Shown here: positions 38,897 to 47,683 of the stretch, piece by piece | How positions within the stretch are numbered: the stretch's first letter is position 1 | Layout of the letters: each line of letters begins with the position of its first letter | Source: Rhodospirillales bacterium | GTDB taxonomy: Bacteria > Pseudomonadota > Alphaproteobacteria > TMED109 | DNA: 62,507 nt | Assembly (NCBI GenBank): GCA_009839325.1 | Contig: VXPW01000089.1 | Coordinates: forward strand, 1-62,507 | Reading direction: 5' to 3' | The notes under the pieces: generated by a model | The model's input: the letters and a program-made list of their open reading frames with translations, nothing else | Told to the model about the DNA's origin: nothing | The model's database searches: none | Program-made: the position numbers and the translations under genes

Positions 38897-39415
38897 CTAG
38901 GACGGGGAGACGACACTCGGCGGCAGCGACCGCCAACGCTGGATGCCGTCGCGGAGGAGCTCCGCGCACTTGGCGCGCTCCTCGGGTGCAAGGAATGCGC
39001 CGATCACGAGGCTGCGGCCGTGCGACGACAGCCGAAGCTGGTCGGCGCTGTCGCCGGAATCGTCGAAGTCGATCCGCAGCCAATGGGGCTGGAACGTCCA
39101 GGACCGGGCCCGGCCGTCCGGGCGCGTTTGCACGATCTGGAGTGCCTCCGTGTCGAGCCGTATCCGTTCACGTTCGCGCGCGCTCCGGTAGCTCCACCGG
39201 AACGCCATGTAGACGAGGACCACGTCGAGCCCGAGAAACGCGAAGACGGGCCACGCTCCCAGCGAGGCGAAAAAGATTCCGATTGTGAGGCAGAACGCCG
39301 CGACCGTGCCCATGAGCAGACGGAAACCGGTCGGTCCAAGCGAGCGGTGCGGCAGGAGCACGGTGTCGAGGAGGACCGTTCGCTCGCGGACGGCAAGTGT
39401 TTGGACCGGTGCCAT
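38897..39415 (-). CDS. DUF2244 domain membrane protein
   Basis: 172 residues from the ATG at 39415. Two adjacent membrane helices (residues ~25-70: LMGTVAAFCLTIGIFFASLG, AFLGLDVVLVYMAF) are followed by a cytosolic beta-rich domain typical of DUF2244 (WSYRSARERERIRLD, WTFQPHWLRIDF, LVIGAFLAPEERAK). In alphaproteobacteria it is often found near cytochrome oxidase genes, but function is unknown. Here it stands between the liv operon and the divergent waaA. Confidence 0.9.
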   Translation of the reverse strand: MAPVQTLAVRERTVLLDTVLLPHRSLGPTGFRLLMGTVAAFCLTIGIFFASLGAWPVFAFLGLDVVLVYMAFRWSYRSARERERIRLDTEALQIVQTRPDGRARSWTFQPHWLRIDFDDSGDSADQLRLSSHGRSLVIGAFLAPEERAKCAELLRDGIQRWRSLPPSVVSPS

Positions 39416-39552
39416 GACGGAAGAATAGGAGAGTTTCGGCGCCGGGGCAGCGACTTGCCGCAATTTCCGGGCACCGTGCCCGATCATCGTGCGCCCCGGA
39501 CTTCCGAACTGTTCTGCAGTTTCGCTTGTTGATCCTTCCGGTTTCCCCTTGT

Positions 39553-40869
39553 ATGTCCTCGCAAATGGTGACGTTCAGCGGCGCATCGGCGGTCCTGCTT
39601 GCCAGCCGGATGGCTTGGGCAGCCGCGACTCCCGCGGTTGGGCCGGTCCTACGCGCACGCGTCCGAAGCGGGCGCGAGGATCCCAACCGCCTCGGCGAGC
39701 GGCTCGGCTACCCGTCCGTGGCGCGCCCACTGGGTCCGTTGTGCTGGGTGCACGCGGCAAGCCTAGGCGAAGCGCGTTCGGTGGAGCCGATCATCCGCCG
39801 CCTAGTGGACGATCACGGGATGGACGTGCTGATGACCACGGTGACCGTGACGTCCGCCCGCGTCATGGCGCAGGCGCTACCGCCCCGGGCCCGCCACCAG
39901 TTTGCCCCCCTGGACCGGCGTTCGGCCGTGGACCGATTCCTCGAGCATTGGCGACCGGACTGCGCGCTGCGCGTGGAATCGGAGATCTGGCCGGAAACGC
40001 TCAGCGCGCTCACCCGTCGGCGCATACCCCGGGCGATCGTGCAGGCGCGCCTGTCCGCTCGTTCCGCGACCCGCTGGCGTTGGCTGGGCGGAGCGCTCCG
40101 ACAGCTGCTGGACGGGTTTGATCCCGTAATCGCCCAAACCACGGTCGACCGGAAGCGTCTCGCGAACCTCGGCGTGGCCCATCTGCAGGGGCCTTTCAAC
40201 CTGAAGGCCGACGCGGGCGTCCCGGAATCGGATCCGGCGTCGCTGGCGGCCCTGCGGAACGATCTCGGTCAGCGCCCGCTCTGGCTGGCGGCAAGCACGC
40301 ACCCAGGCGAAGAGACCATTGCCCTGGACGCGCACGCCCGGCTTTCGCGGCGCTGGCCGGACCTGCTGACCATTCTGCTGCCGCGCCATCCCGACCGGGG
40401 CGATTCGATCGAAGCCCAGGTGCGAAAATGCGGACTCACGGTCCGGCGCCGAAGTCTTGGGGTAATGCCAGGTGACGCGAACGTCTACGTTGCTGACACG
40501 CTGGGGGAGACCGGGCTCTTCTACCGGCTGGCGCCAGTTGCCCTGGTCGGCGGCACGCTGGCCCCCAGGGGAGGCCACAACCTGCTCGAACCCGCGCAAC
40601 TGGATTGCGCCATCTTGCACGGACCTGACGTCGCGAATGTCGTCGACGTGGCCACGGAACTCAAACAGGCGGGCGCGGCGACCGAGGTGGTGGACGCCGA
40701 TACGCTGGCCGGCGCGCTATCGCACCTACTTGAACAGCCGGCGGCGGCCGAGCGCATGGCCTCCGCCGCGAAACAGGTGGCGGCCCGGTCGCGTGGCGTC
40801 ACCACGCAGGTGACCGAGCTGCTCGGACCGATGATTGCGGCAGCCAAGGTGGCGCATGCGCGCACCTGA
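39553..40869 (+). CDS. waaA: Kdo transferase WaaA
   Basis: Adds 3-deoxy-D-manno-octulosonic acid to lipid IVA. About 438 residues from the ATG at 39553; a TTG at 39526 is also in frame. An N-terminal membrane anchor precedes REDPNRLGERLG; WVHAASLGEARSVEPII contains the catalytic Glu region, and VESEIWPE and the GT-B C-terminal half with GGTLAPRGGHNLLEPAQ are family hallmarks. It overlaps lpxK by 14 bases and is first of a waaA-lpxK-acyltransferase run for LPS synthesis. Confidence 0.94.
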   Translation: MSSQMVTFSGASAVLLASRMAWAAATPAVGPVLRARVRSGREDPNRLGERLGYPSVARPLGPLCWVHAASLGEARSVEPIIRRLVDDHGMDVLMTTVTVTSARVMAQALPPRARHQFAPLDRRSAVDRFLEHWRPDCALRVESEIWPETLSALTRRRIPRAIVQARLSARSATRWRWLGGALRQLLDGFDPVIAQTTVDRKRLANLGVAHLQGPFNLKADAGVPESDPASLAALRNDLGQRPLWLAASTHPGEETIALDAHARLSRRWPDLLTILLPRHPDRGDSIEAQVRKCGLTVRRRSLGVMPGDANVYVADTLGETGLFYRLAPVALVGGTLAPRGGHNLLEPAQLDCAILHGPDVANVVDVATELKQAGAATEVVDADTLAGALSHLLEQPAAAERMASAAKQVAARSRGVTTQVTELLGPMIAAAKVAHART

Positions 40870-41842
40870 ATTCTGGGCCCGCCAGGACAGTGTCGCGATG
40901 CGGGCCCTGGCACCCTTGGCGGCTTTTTGGGCATGGGGGGCTAGGCGGCGCCAGCGCCGCGGGCAACCGCGGTCCTGTGGCGTACCGGTCCTCTGCGTCG
41001 GCAACCTGGTGCTTGGCGGAAGCGGCAAGACGCCGGTGGTGCTGGCTTTGGCCGAGCGACTGCAAAACTCGGGCATCGAGGTCCACATCCTGTCCCACGG
41101 GTACCGCGGCCGGCTCAAGGGTCCGGTTCGGGTGGACCCGCGCCGGCACACGGTCGGCGACGTCGGCGACGAGGCATTGGTGGCCGCCCGCACGGCGCCG
41201 ACTTGGGTGGCCCGGGATCGGGTTGAGGGTGGCGCCGCGATCGCTGCGGCCGGTGCTGACTGCCTGGTCCTGGACGACGGTTTTCAGGATCCGGCGCTGG
41301 CGAAAGACCTGGCCCTCCTGGTATTCGACGGCGGGCTCGGCGTGGGGAACGGCCGTACCCTGCCAGCCGGCCCACTGCGGGAGCCGTCCGACGACGGCTT
41401 TCGGCGCGCCCACGCTGCCGTCCTGATCGGCGAGGACACGGTGAACGTGAGAGCGGTGCTACCCGCAGCGCTCCCCTGCATACGGGCTTCCATGCGACCT
41501 GCGCCGGAACTCGACGCGCTGCGGAATCGGCGCGTCTTTGCGTTCGCCGGAATCGGGCGTCCCGAGAAATTCTTCCGGTCCCTGCGGGAGCTTGGTGCCG
41601 ACGTCGTTGGGACCCGTCCGTTTCCCGATCATCATCGATACCGACCGCGCGATCTGGAGCAGGTGCTGGAAGCCGCCAGGGCGGCGGCCGCGGTACCGGT
41701 GACGACGACCAAGGACGAGGTTCGCCTGCCCGGAGAGTTCGCCGCGCGGGTGATGGTGGCGGAAGTGCGCCTGCGCTTCGATGACGGCGGCGCGTTGGAC
41801 GGACTTCTGGCCCGGGTGGTCGGCGTCAGGGAGCCAGGATGA
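40856..41842 (+). CDS. lpxK: Tetraacyldisaccharide 4'-kinase LpxK
   Basis: Phosphorylates the lipid A precursor at the 4' position, at the inner-membrane face. 328 residues from the ATG at 40856, which gives the family N-terminus MRAPEFWARQ; an earlier ATG at 40835 is less likely. P-loop GNLVLGGSGKTPVVLAL at ~residue 49, then LSHGYRGRLKG, VGDEALVAA, LVLDDGFQDPAL with the catalytic Asp pair, and VTTTKDEVRLP near the C-terminus. Its TGA overlaps the acyltransferase ATG (ATGA). Confidence 0.96.
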   Translation: MRAPEFWARQDSVAMRALAPLAAFWAWGARRRQRRGQPRSCGVPVLCVGNLVLGGSGKTPVVLALAERLQNSGIEVHILSHGYRGRLKGPVRVDPRRHTVGDVGDEALVAARTAPTWVARDRVEGGAAIAAAGADCLVLDDGFQDPALAKDLALLVFDGGLGVGNGRTLPAGPLREPSDDGFRRAHAAVLIGEDTVNVRAVLPAALPCIRASMRPAPELDALRNRRVFAFAGIGRPEKFFRSLRELGADVVGTRPFPDHHRYRPRDLEQVLEAARAAAAVPVTTTKDEVRLPGEFAARVMVAEVRLRFDDGGALDGLLARVVGVREPG

Positions 41843-42750
41843 GGCGCCGCACGCCGCTCCGGCGATTCCGCCACGCCGTGGAGGCGATCGGTCTGCACTC
41901 CGCAATGGCGGCTTCGCGCGCCCTGGACATCGACCGGGCGTCGGCCCTGGGAAGCCGGCTGCTCCGGACGCTGGGCCCGCGTATGCCGCTGCACGCAACG
42001 GCGGAGGACAATCTCCGTCGTATCCTGCCGGAACTGGATGCGGCGGGACGCGACCGCGTGCTGTCCGGCATGTGGGACAACCTGGGTCGGCTGGTATTCG
42101 AGTTTCCTCATCTGCACCGGCTGGACCCGTTCCGCCCCCAAGTCGCGCCCCTTCCGGATGGAACTCCGCGGTTTCAACTGGAGGGTCTGGAGGTGGTCGA
42201 AGGGCTGCGCGCGCGTGGCCAATGCGCGGTATTTGCAAGCGCCCATCTCGCGAACTGGGAAATTGGGGCGCTGGTGCTCACCCGGGCAGGGATGCCGATG
42301 ACCTACGTCTATCGACAGGCGGACAATCCCTGGGCGGACGACGTCATCCAGAGCTACCGGCTGGAAGACGCTGAGTTTGTCCGCAAACGCCACGCAGGTA
42401 GGGCCCTGCTCGATGCGCTGCGGCGGGGCCGCTCGGTCGGCGTCGTCAACGACCAGAAGCTCACCGAGGGGCCGTTGGTCGATTTTCTCGGAGTCCCGGC
42501 CGGTACGGCGCCTATGGCCGCATCGCTGGCCCTGCGGGCCAGTCTTCCGGTCTTCCCACTACGCGTTCAGCGGACCGGCGGCGCGGCTTTCCGGGTGACC
42601 ATTGAGCCAGCCCTCCCGACGCCTGCTGAGCGCGGGACGCAACGGGAACGTAGGCTGGCCCTGCTCCGGTCGCTCAACGAGCGGTACAGCGATTGGATCC
42701 GCGATTGCCCCGAACAATGGCTCTGGATTCACCGGCGCTGGCCCGCCTGA
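41839..42750 (+). CDS. Lipid A biosynthesis acyltransferase, LpxL/HtrB family
   Basis: 303 residues. The acyltransferase HxxxxE motif lies in FASAHLANWEIGALVL, followed by YVYRQADNPWADD, the conserved VGVVNDQKLTEGPLVDFLG and a C-terminal PEQWLWIHRRWP, which is diagnostic for the LpxL/LpxM family. Likely transfers a secondary acyl chain to Kdo2-lipid IVA. It overlaps lpxK by 4 bases and is last in the LPS run; the convergent NUDIX gene ends 2 bases away. Confidence 0.94.
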   Translation: MRRRTPLRRFRHAVEAIGLHSAMAASRALDIDRASALGSRLLRTLGPRMPLHATAEDNLRRILPELDAAGRDRVLSGMWDNLGRLVFEFPHLHRLDPFRPQVAPLPDGTPRFQLEGLEVVEGLRARGQCAVFASAHLANWEIGALVLTRAGMPMTYVYRQADNPWADDVIQSYRLEDAEFVRKRHAGRALLDALRRGRSVGVVNDQKLTEGPLVDFLGVPAGTAPMAASLALRASLPVFPLRVQRTGGAAFRVTIEPALPTPAERGTQRERRLALLRSLNERYSDWIRDCPEQWLWIHRRWPA

Positions 42751-42752
42751 TT

Positions 42753-43298
42753 CTAGCCCTGGGTCAGGTCGACACGGTCAAACGGTCCGAATGCGGCTGC
42801 CGCTGTTCCCGTGGTACGCCCATGTTTCCAGTCTTCGAGTGCCCATCGGACGGACGGGAAGGCGAGATCGTCCCACGGCACTTCGCCCCAGGAGAACAGT
42901 CGGACCTCGAGGCTCTCGGCTCCCGGCGCAATGTCGGGATCCATGAGCTGAGCGGCAAAGATGAGCTGGATCAGCGAGATGCGGGGAAGCGAATAGATGC
43001 CCAACGGCCGCTCGATGGCGATGACCGCGCCGGCTTCCTCCTCGGCCTCCCGCCTGGCTCCCGCCGCCGCAGTCTCGCCGGTTTCCAGGTAGCCTGCCGG
43101 CAAGGTCCAGAAACCCGTGCGGGGCGGAATGGCGCGCCGGCACAGCAGCACCTGCTCGTCGTACTGAACGACCGCTCCCACCACGATCCGCGGATTCAGA
43201 TAGTGGATGAATCCGCAGTCGGTACAGACGTTTCGCTCGCGGTTGTCACCCTCCGGCACCATGCGGACGACGGGACCACGAAGCGGCGCGTCGCTCAC
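42753..43298 (-). CDS. NUDIX hydrolase with zinc-ribbon half
   Basis: 181 residues from the GTG at 43298, inside the stop of the upstream hydroxylase gene (GTGA). A CxxC (VCTDCGFIHYLNP) at ~residue 25 precedes the NUDIX fold. The NUDIX box GX5EX7REUXEEXGU is complete from Gly69 (GYLETGETAAAGARREAEEE). Related proteins hydrolyse ADP-ribose or NADH-like nucleotides, but the substrate here is not known. Coupling to the desaturase-like gene is by overlap only. Confidence 0.9.
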   Translation of the reverse strand: MSDAPLRGPVVRMVPEGDNRERNVCTDCGFIHYLNPRIVVGAVVQYDEQVLLCRRAIPPRTGFWTLPAGYLETGETAAAGARREAEEEAGAVIAIERPLGIYSLPRISLIQLIFAAQLMDPDIAPGAESLEVRLFSWGEVPWDDLAFPSVRWALEDWKHGRTTGTAAAAFGPFDRVDLTQG

Positions 43299-44113
43299 CG
43301 GCTGGCCGGGGGAGGATTCTGATAGGCCGGAAGAGCGCACACCCAGAGGAGTCCCTGCTGGGCCGGCACGCGATACTCGGCAAGCCCGATTTCCATCCCG
43401 GTGTGACCGGCGCTGGGCTCGGCGCGGAACGTGCCGAACAACCGGTCCCACCATGTGACGCTGAACCCGAAATTCGAATCGGTTTCGGCCCGGATCGTCG
43501 AATGATGCACCCGGTGCACGTCGGGGGTCACGATTGCCAGTCGGAGCACCCGGTCTACGGCCCGAGGGAGAGCCAGGTTCGCGTGGTGGAAGAGGGAAGT
43601 GGCATTCAGCAGCACTTCGAAGGCCACGACGGCCGCTGCCGGTACGCCAAGCAACGTGATGGTGGCGAACTTGATCAACATGGACAGCACGATTTCACCG
43701 GGATGAAACCGGACTCCGGTGGTCACATCGACCTCGAGGTCGGCATGATGGACCCGGTGGAAGCGCCACAGAAACGGGATGTGGTGGAAGGCTGCGTGCT
43801 GGGCGTAGATGACCAGATCCAGCAGGGCAATTCCGACCAGGCACGCGGCCCAATAAGGAACGCCGAGGATCGGTGCGAGGCCGATGCCGTGGGTGGTCAT
43901 CAAGGCTGCCCACTCGACTGCGAGCAGCGGAAAGAGCAGGCGGAGTGTCACCGTGTTGATGGCGGTCAGCGCCAGGTTCACCCCCCACCTTCGGGCCGTC
44001 GGTGCACGCCGCTGCCGCCGTGGAAACAGGTTCTCGAGAAGCGCCATGACGGCAAGTACGCCGGCGAAGGAAAAGAGGCGTACCTGATCTTCGTACAGGA
44101 TCAGAAATTCCAA
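43295..44113 (-). CDS. Sterol desaturase/fatty acid hydroxylase superfamily protein
   Basis: 272 residues with about four membrane helices. The di-iron histidine motifs are visible in order: QHAAFHH, FHRVHHAD, HHANLALP and VHRVHHS. Such enzymes hydroxylate or desaturate membrane lipids, carotenoids, hopanoids or sterols using O2. The substrate cannot be deduced. Both ends are tight: the NUDIX gene overlaps its stop, and the quinone oxidoreductase is divergent 63 bases away. Confidence 0.92.
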   Translation of the reverse strand: MEFLILYEDQVRLFSFAGVLAVMALLENLFPRRQRRAPTARRWGVNLALTAINTVTLRLLFPLLAVEWAALMTTHGIGLAPILGVPYWAACLVGIALLDLVIYAQHAAFHHIPFLWRFHRVHHADLEVDVTTGVRFHPGEIVLSMLIKFATITLLGVPAAAVVAFEVLLNATSLFHHANLALPRAVDRVLRLAIVTPDVHRVHHSTIRAETDSNFGFSVTWWDRLFGTFRAEPSAGHTGMEIGLAEYRVPAQQGLLWVCALPAYQNPPPASR

Positions 44114-44176
44114 CGCGGTATGTCCCCGGTCATGCGCTATCCAGTATAAGGGGCTGTCCGTTTCCGGGAATCGGCG

Positions 44177-45154
44177 ATGCGAAGCATGGTGGTCTCAACA
44201 CTTGGCGGCCCCGAGGTCCTGCGCCTCGAGGAGGGGCCAGGTCCGGCGCTTGAGCCGGAGGCCGTCCGGATCGAGGTGCACGCGGCCGGGGTCAACTTTG
44301 CGGACTCCCTGTTGCTACGCGGCCGATACCAGGTGCGCCCGCGGCCGCCCTTCGTTCCCGGTCTCGAGATCGCTGGTGTTGTGCGGGAGATAGGTGCCGG
44401 AGTCCGGGCTCGCACCGTCGGAGAGCGGGTACTCGGCGTCATGCGCTACGGGGGTTTTGCCGACGAGGTGGTGATGCCCGAGGAAAACACGTACCCGCTG
44501 CCGGCTGGAATGGATTTCACGACAGGCGCCGCGTTCCCGGTCGCCTACGGAACCGCGCACGGCGCGCTTTCGTGGAAGGCGGCGCTTGCGGCCGGCGAAA
44601 CGTGCCTCGTGCTCGGGGCGGCCGGCGGTGTGGGGCTGGCGGGCGTGGAAATCGCCGCGGCCATGGGGGCGCAGGTCGTCGCGGCCGCCGGCAGCGACGA
44701 GAAGCTGGCGATCTGCCGCGAACACGGCGCGACGGCGGGCATCAATTACCGGACCGACCGGGTGCGGGCCCGGTTGCCAGACCTGGCGCCCGGCGGCGTC
44801 GATGTGGTGTTGGACACCGTGGGAGGAGACGCTGGCGACGATGCCCTGCGGCGACTCGCATGGGACGGCAGGATGGTGACCGTGGGGTTCACTGCAGGGC
44901 GGATTCCGACCTTTCCTGCCAACCGGTTGCTCCTGCAGAACGCCGCGGTGCACGGCCTCTACTGGGGTGAAGTCGCTGCACGCGATCCGCAGCGGGTCGG
45001 AAGGTCGTTCGAGCGTCTCGGCGAGTGGTATGGCGAGGGACGCCTGCGCCCGAGGGTGGCGACCGTGTTGCCCCTCGACGAAGCGGCGCATGCGATCGAA
45101 CTGCTCTTGTCGCGAGCTGTCACCGGTAAGGTCGTGCTCGACTGTCGACGTTGA
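44177..45154 (+). CDS. Zinc-independent NADPH:quinone oxidoreductase (MDR family)
   Basis: 325 residues. GroES-like N-terminal half (VHAAGVNFADSLLLRGRYQ, PFVPGLEIAGVV) and a Rossmann half with LGAAGGVGLAGVEIAAAMGA and DTVGGD. The zinc-ligand cysteines of alcohol dehydrogenases are missing, as expected for quinone oxidoreductases and enoyl reductases. Physiological substrate unknown. It stands alone between two divergent/unrelated genes. Confidence 0.92.
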   Translation: MRSMVVSTLGGPEVLRLEEGPGPALEPEAVRIEVHAAGVNFADSLLLRGRYQVRPRPPFVPGLEIAGVVREIGAGVRARTVGERVLGVMRYGGFADEVVMPEENTYPLPAGMDFTTGAAFPVAYGTAHGALSWKAALAAGETCLVLGAAGGVGLAGVEIAAAMGAQVVAAAGSDEKLAICREHGATAGINYRTDRVRARLPDLAPGGVDVVLDTVGGDAGDDALRRLAWDGRMVTVGFTAGRIPTFPANRLLLQNAAVHGLYWGEVAARDPQRVGRSFERLGEWYGEGRLRPRVATVLPLDEAAHAIELLLSRAVTGKVVLDCRR

Positions 45155-45286
45155 GCGCACTCGCTGCGGCCCGGCAACTCGACCCGGCAATCGGACGATG
45201 AATCCCGACAGCCTCGGTGCTTAAGGCACGGACATGCTTGAACCGCGCCTACTGACGGAGGCCCTAGGCAGCGGGGCCGCGTCCCG

Positions 45287-46603
45287 ATGACGTCGCGGCC
45301 GTTGCCGCGGGACCTGCCGATGTGGCGGCTGGCCCTGCCGATGATTCTGTCCAATCTCACGGTGCCATTGGTCGGCATGGTCGACACCGCTGTCGTGGGC
45401 CGCATCAGCGTTGCGGACATTGGCGCGGTGGCAGTTGGCGCCACGGTGTTCTCCTTCCTGTTCTGGACGTTCGCGTTCGTCCGCATGGGAACGACGGGTT
45501 TCGCGGCTCAGGCGCACGGGGCGGGCGATTCCCAGGGATTGGCTGGCGCTGGCGTTCGCGCCTACGCGATGGCGATCGTGATCGGCTGCGGGATGTTGAT
45601 CCTGTCGATGCCCATCCGCTGGCTCGGGCTTTTGGTCGTTGGGCCTTCGGAGGCAGTCGCCCCGTTGGCCGACACGTACATAGGCATCCGCATCTGGTCG
45701 GCTCCCGCGACATTGGTGAACTTCGTGGCCGCCGGTTGGCTCCTCGGCGTGCAGCGAGCGGACCTCGTCCTCGTCCTCCAGGTGTTCATCAATCTGCTCA
45801 ACGTGGCGCTCGACCTGTTGCTGGGGGTCGTCTTGGGATGGGGGCTGGTCGGCGTCGCATGGGCGACGGTGATCGCCGAGCTGAGTGGCTCCGGGATCAG
45901 CCTTGCACTGACCGCTCGCCTGGCGGCCAAGCGAGGGGCTCCATTTCGGTTGGCGGCCGTGCGGGATCTGCAGGCCTTTCGACGGATTGCCTCGGTCAAC
46001 ACCGACATTTTCCTGCGCACCCTGATCGCGGTTTGCACGATCACGTCGTTCACGGCGGTGGGTGCCCGCATGGGCGAACTGGTCCTGGCTGCGAACGGCA
46101 TCCTGATGTTGCTCCAGACCTTTGTCGCCTACGGGCTCGACGGTTTCGCACATGCTGCCGAGGCTCTGGTAGGCGGTGCGGTCGGGCGACGCGACCGGCG
46201 GGCGTTTCGGGCGGCCGTGGCCGCGACCAGCCGATGGGCAGTCCTGGTCTCGGGGTTTTACGTGGCCGGGTACGCGCTGTTCGGAAATCAGATCGTGGGC
46301 CTTATCTCGGACCTCCCGGAAGTACGCCAAATGGCGAGCATCTATCTGCCCTGGTCGATCGTGCTGCCCGTCGTCTCGGTCTGGAGTTTCCAGCTTGACG
46401 GCATCTTCATCGGAGCGACCCGAACGCGGGCCATGCTTGTGGGCATGGCGATCAGCGGCGCCACGTTCTTCCTGGCGATGGCAGTGCTTGTGCCGCTGTA
46501 CGGCAATCACGGGCTTTGGGCCGCCTATCTGGTGTTCATGGTGGCCCGGGCGGTCACGCTTGGCGCAGCGTATCCGGCGCTGGAGCGCACGCTGCACAAC
46601 TGA
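45287..46603 (+). CDS. MATE family multidrug/Na+-H+ efflux transporter
   Basis: 438 residues, twelve predicted membrane helices in two homologous halves. The first helix carries LPMILSNLTVPLVGMVDTAVVGR, split at residues ~17-40, which is the DinF-like MATE N-terminus; the second half has GLDGFAHAAEALVGGAVG. DinF-type MATEs are sometimes linked to oxidative stress or SOS responses. No regulator adjoins it. A short GC hairpin (TCCCCC-TGTC-GGGGGA, 46731-46746) follows ~130 bases after the stop. Confidence 0.93.
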   Translation: MTSRPLPRDLPMWRLALPMILSNLTVPLVGMVDTAVVGRISVADIGAVAVGATVFSFLFWTFAFVRMGTTGFAAQAHGAGDSQGLAGAGVRAYAMAIVIGCGMLILSMPIRWLGLLVVGPSEAVAPLADTYIGIRIWSAPATLVNFVAAGWLLGVQRADLVLVLQVFINLLNVALDLLLGVVLGWGLVGVAWATVIAELSGSGISLALTARLAAKRGAPFRLAAVRDLQAFRRIASVNTDIFLRTLIAVCTITSFTAVGARMGELVLAANGILMLLQTFVAYGLDGFAHAAEALVGGAVGRRDRRAFRAAVAATSRWAVLVSGFYVAGYALFGNQIVGLISDLPEVRQMASIYLPWSIVLPVVSVWSFQLDGIFIGATRTRAMLVGMAISGATFFLAMAVLVPLYGNHGLWAAYLVFMVARAVTLGAAYPALERTLHN

Positions 46604-46966
46604 CAACCGCATATCCGTGACCCGGGGCCGGGCCATAGCCGGCCGAATGCCGTGGAGGCGGCCAACACCAGCTGGGACCTTCGGGGGCGTCCGTCTGCTG
46701 CGGCGATCCGGGTCGGCAAGTGCCAAACTGTCCCCCTGTCGGGGGAAGCGACCCCGTTAAGGAGGCGGCAGGGACTTAGACGTGCGAGGAGGCGCTTGGC
46801 CGCATCCGAGGGGCACAGGATCGCGCGGCCCCAATCTTGTGGATGGCGATTTCGGAACTTGAGCGCAGTGCCATACGTTGCTGAATGCGTGGTGAAGACG
46901 TGGAAAACTGGCTGGGCGCGTCCGAGCGTCCAGTTGCGTGCTTTGTCCGGTGAACCGCGGCTCTGA
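46604..46966. other. Intergenic flank of the accessory island
   Basis: No supported gene. Contains a 6-bp hairpin TCCCCC-TGTC-GGGGGA at 46731-46746 and short minus-strand frames downstream of the HTH gene that do not resemble known families. It may hold decayed remnants of the element that brought the HTH gene. Confidence 0.5.
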
Positions 46967-47632
46967 TCACGGAGTCTCTTGGGACAGGCCGTCGTCGGAA
47001 GTTGAACGCCGCCGTCGCTTGGAGGCCCACGCTTCGACATCGGCACGCAGATAACGCACCCGGTTGCCGAACTTGTGAAACTCCGGGCCGTCTCCGCTCA
47101 CGCGGTATCGGTCCAGCGTGCGCGGGGAAAGGCCCAGCAGGGCCGCCACCTCGCGCGTGCTCATATACTGATGGGGGGTGTCCGTCATGCCGTGACCTCC
47201 ATTGGCTGCACCTTGCGGCTTCGATTCCTGTCCGGACGATGCAGCGCGAACCGCCCGACGTTCCGCCTCATTTGAGTGCTTTCTCATCCATGCACGCGCC
47301 TTGTCTACCGTTGCGAGACGAGGCGACGCGCCGTGGCGAAGCTGTGTGACGAAGGAAGGACTACCGGTTACGCCTCGACCAAACTCCGACGACTTGACCC
47401 GGGTGACTGACAGGAAAGCCTCGACCTCGCGTCGAAACGCAGGTCCCATGGGTTCAAGACCCATGAATTCCAACACTCTGTCGGCGGTGTTGAGCTGCGG
47501 TGACCGCCCGAGTTCCAAGTCAGCGACGAACGACGGATCGCCCACTGCTGCCTCGCCGAACGCCGTGCGCGTCATGCCGCGTCGTCGGATGAATGCGTCG
47601 ATAGCGAAACGGAGTGTCTTCTCCCAATTCAT
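46967..47632 (-). CDS. DNA-binding protein: two tandem N-terminal repeats fused to an excisionase-like HTH
   Basis: 221 residues from the ATG at 47632; earlier starts up to 47740 are in frame but lie in AT-rich DNA. Residues ~24-57 (AFGEAAVGDPSFVADLELG) and ~83-116 (EFGRGVTGSPSFVTQLRHG) are an internal repeat, each followed by SP-L-T-D, resembling XRE-like mini-domains. A linker (~125-152) leads to a MerR/AlpA-like HTH at 157-205 (MSTREVAALLGLSPRTLDRY, GNRVRYLRADVEAWASKR). Such C-terminal domains are typical of excisionases and phage/plasmid regulators. It borders the most AT-rich DNA of the window, so it was probably acquired. Confidence 0.75.
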   Translation of the reverse strand: MNWEKTLRFAIDAFIRRRGMTRTAFGEAAVGDPSFVADLELGRSPQLNTADRVLEFMGLEPMGPAFRREVEAFLSVTRVKSSEFGRGVTGSPSFVTQLRHGASPRLATVDKARAWMRKHSNEAERRAVRAASSGQESKPQGAANGGHGMTDTPHQYMSTREVAALLGLSPRTLDRYRVSGDGPEFHKFGNRVRYLRADVEAWASKRRRRSTSDDGLSQETP

Positions 47633-47667
47633 TGTTGCCACAAGTAGTTGGATTAACCTCATTTGAC

Positions 47668-47683
47668 AATAACTTTTGTTATT
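47668..47683 (-). promoter_or_regulatory. Inverted repeat AATAAC-TTTT-GTTATT upstream of the HTH gene
   Basis: A perfect 6-bp inverted repeat (AATAACTTTTGTTATT) lies 36 bases upstream of the chosen start of the HTH-fusion gene, within AT-rich DNA where a promoter is expected. It is a candidate autoregulatory operator. Confidence 0.45.
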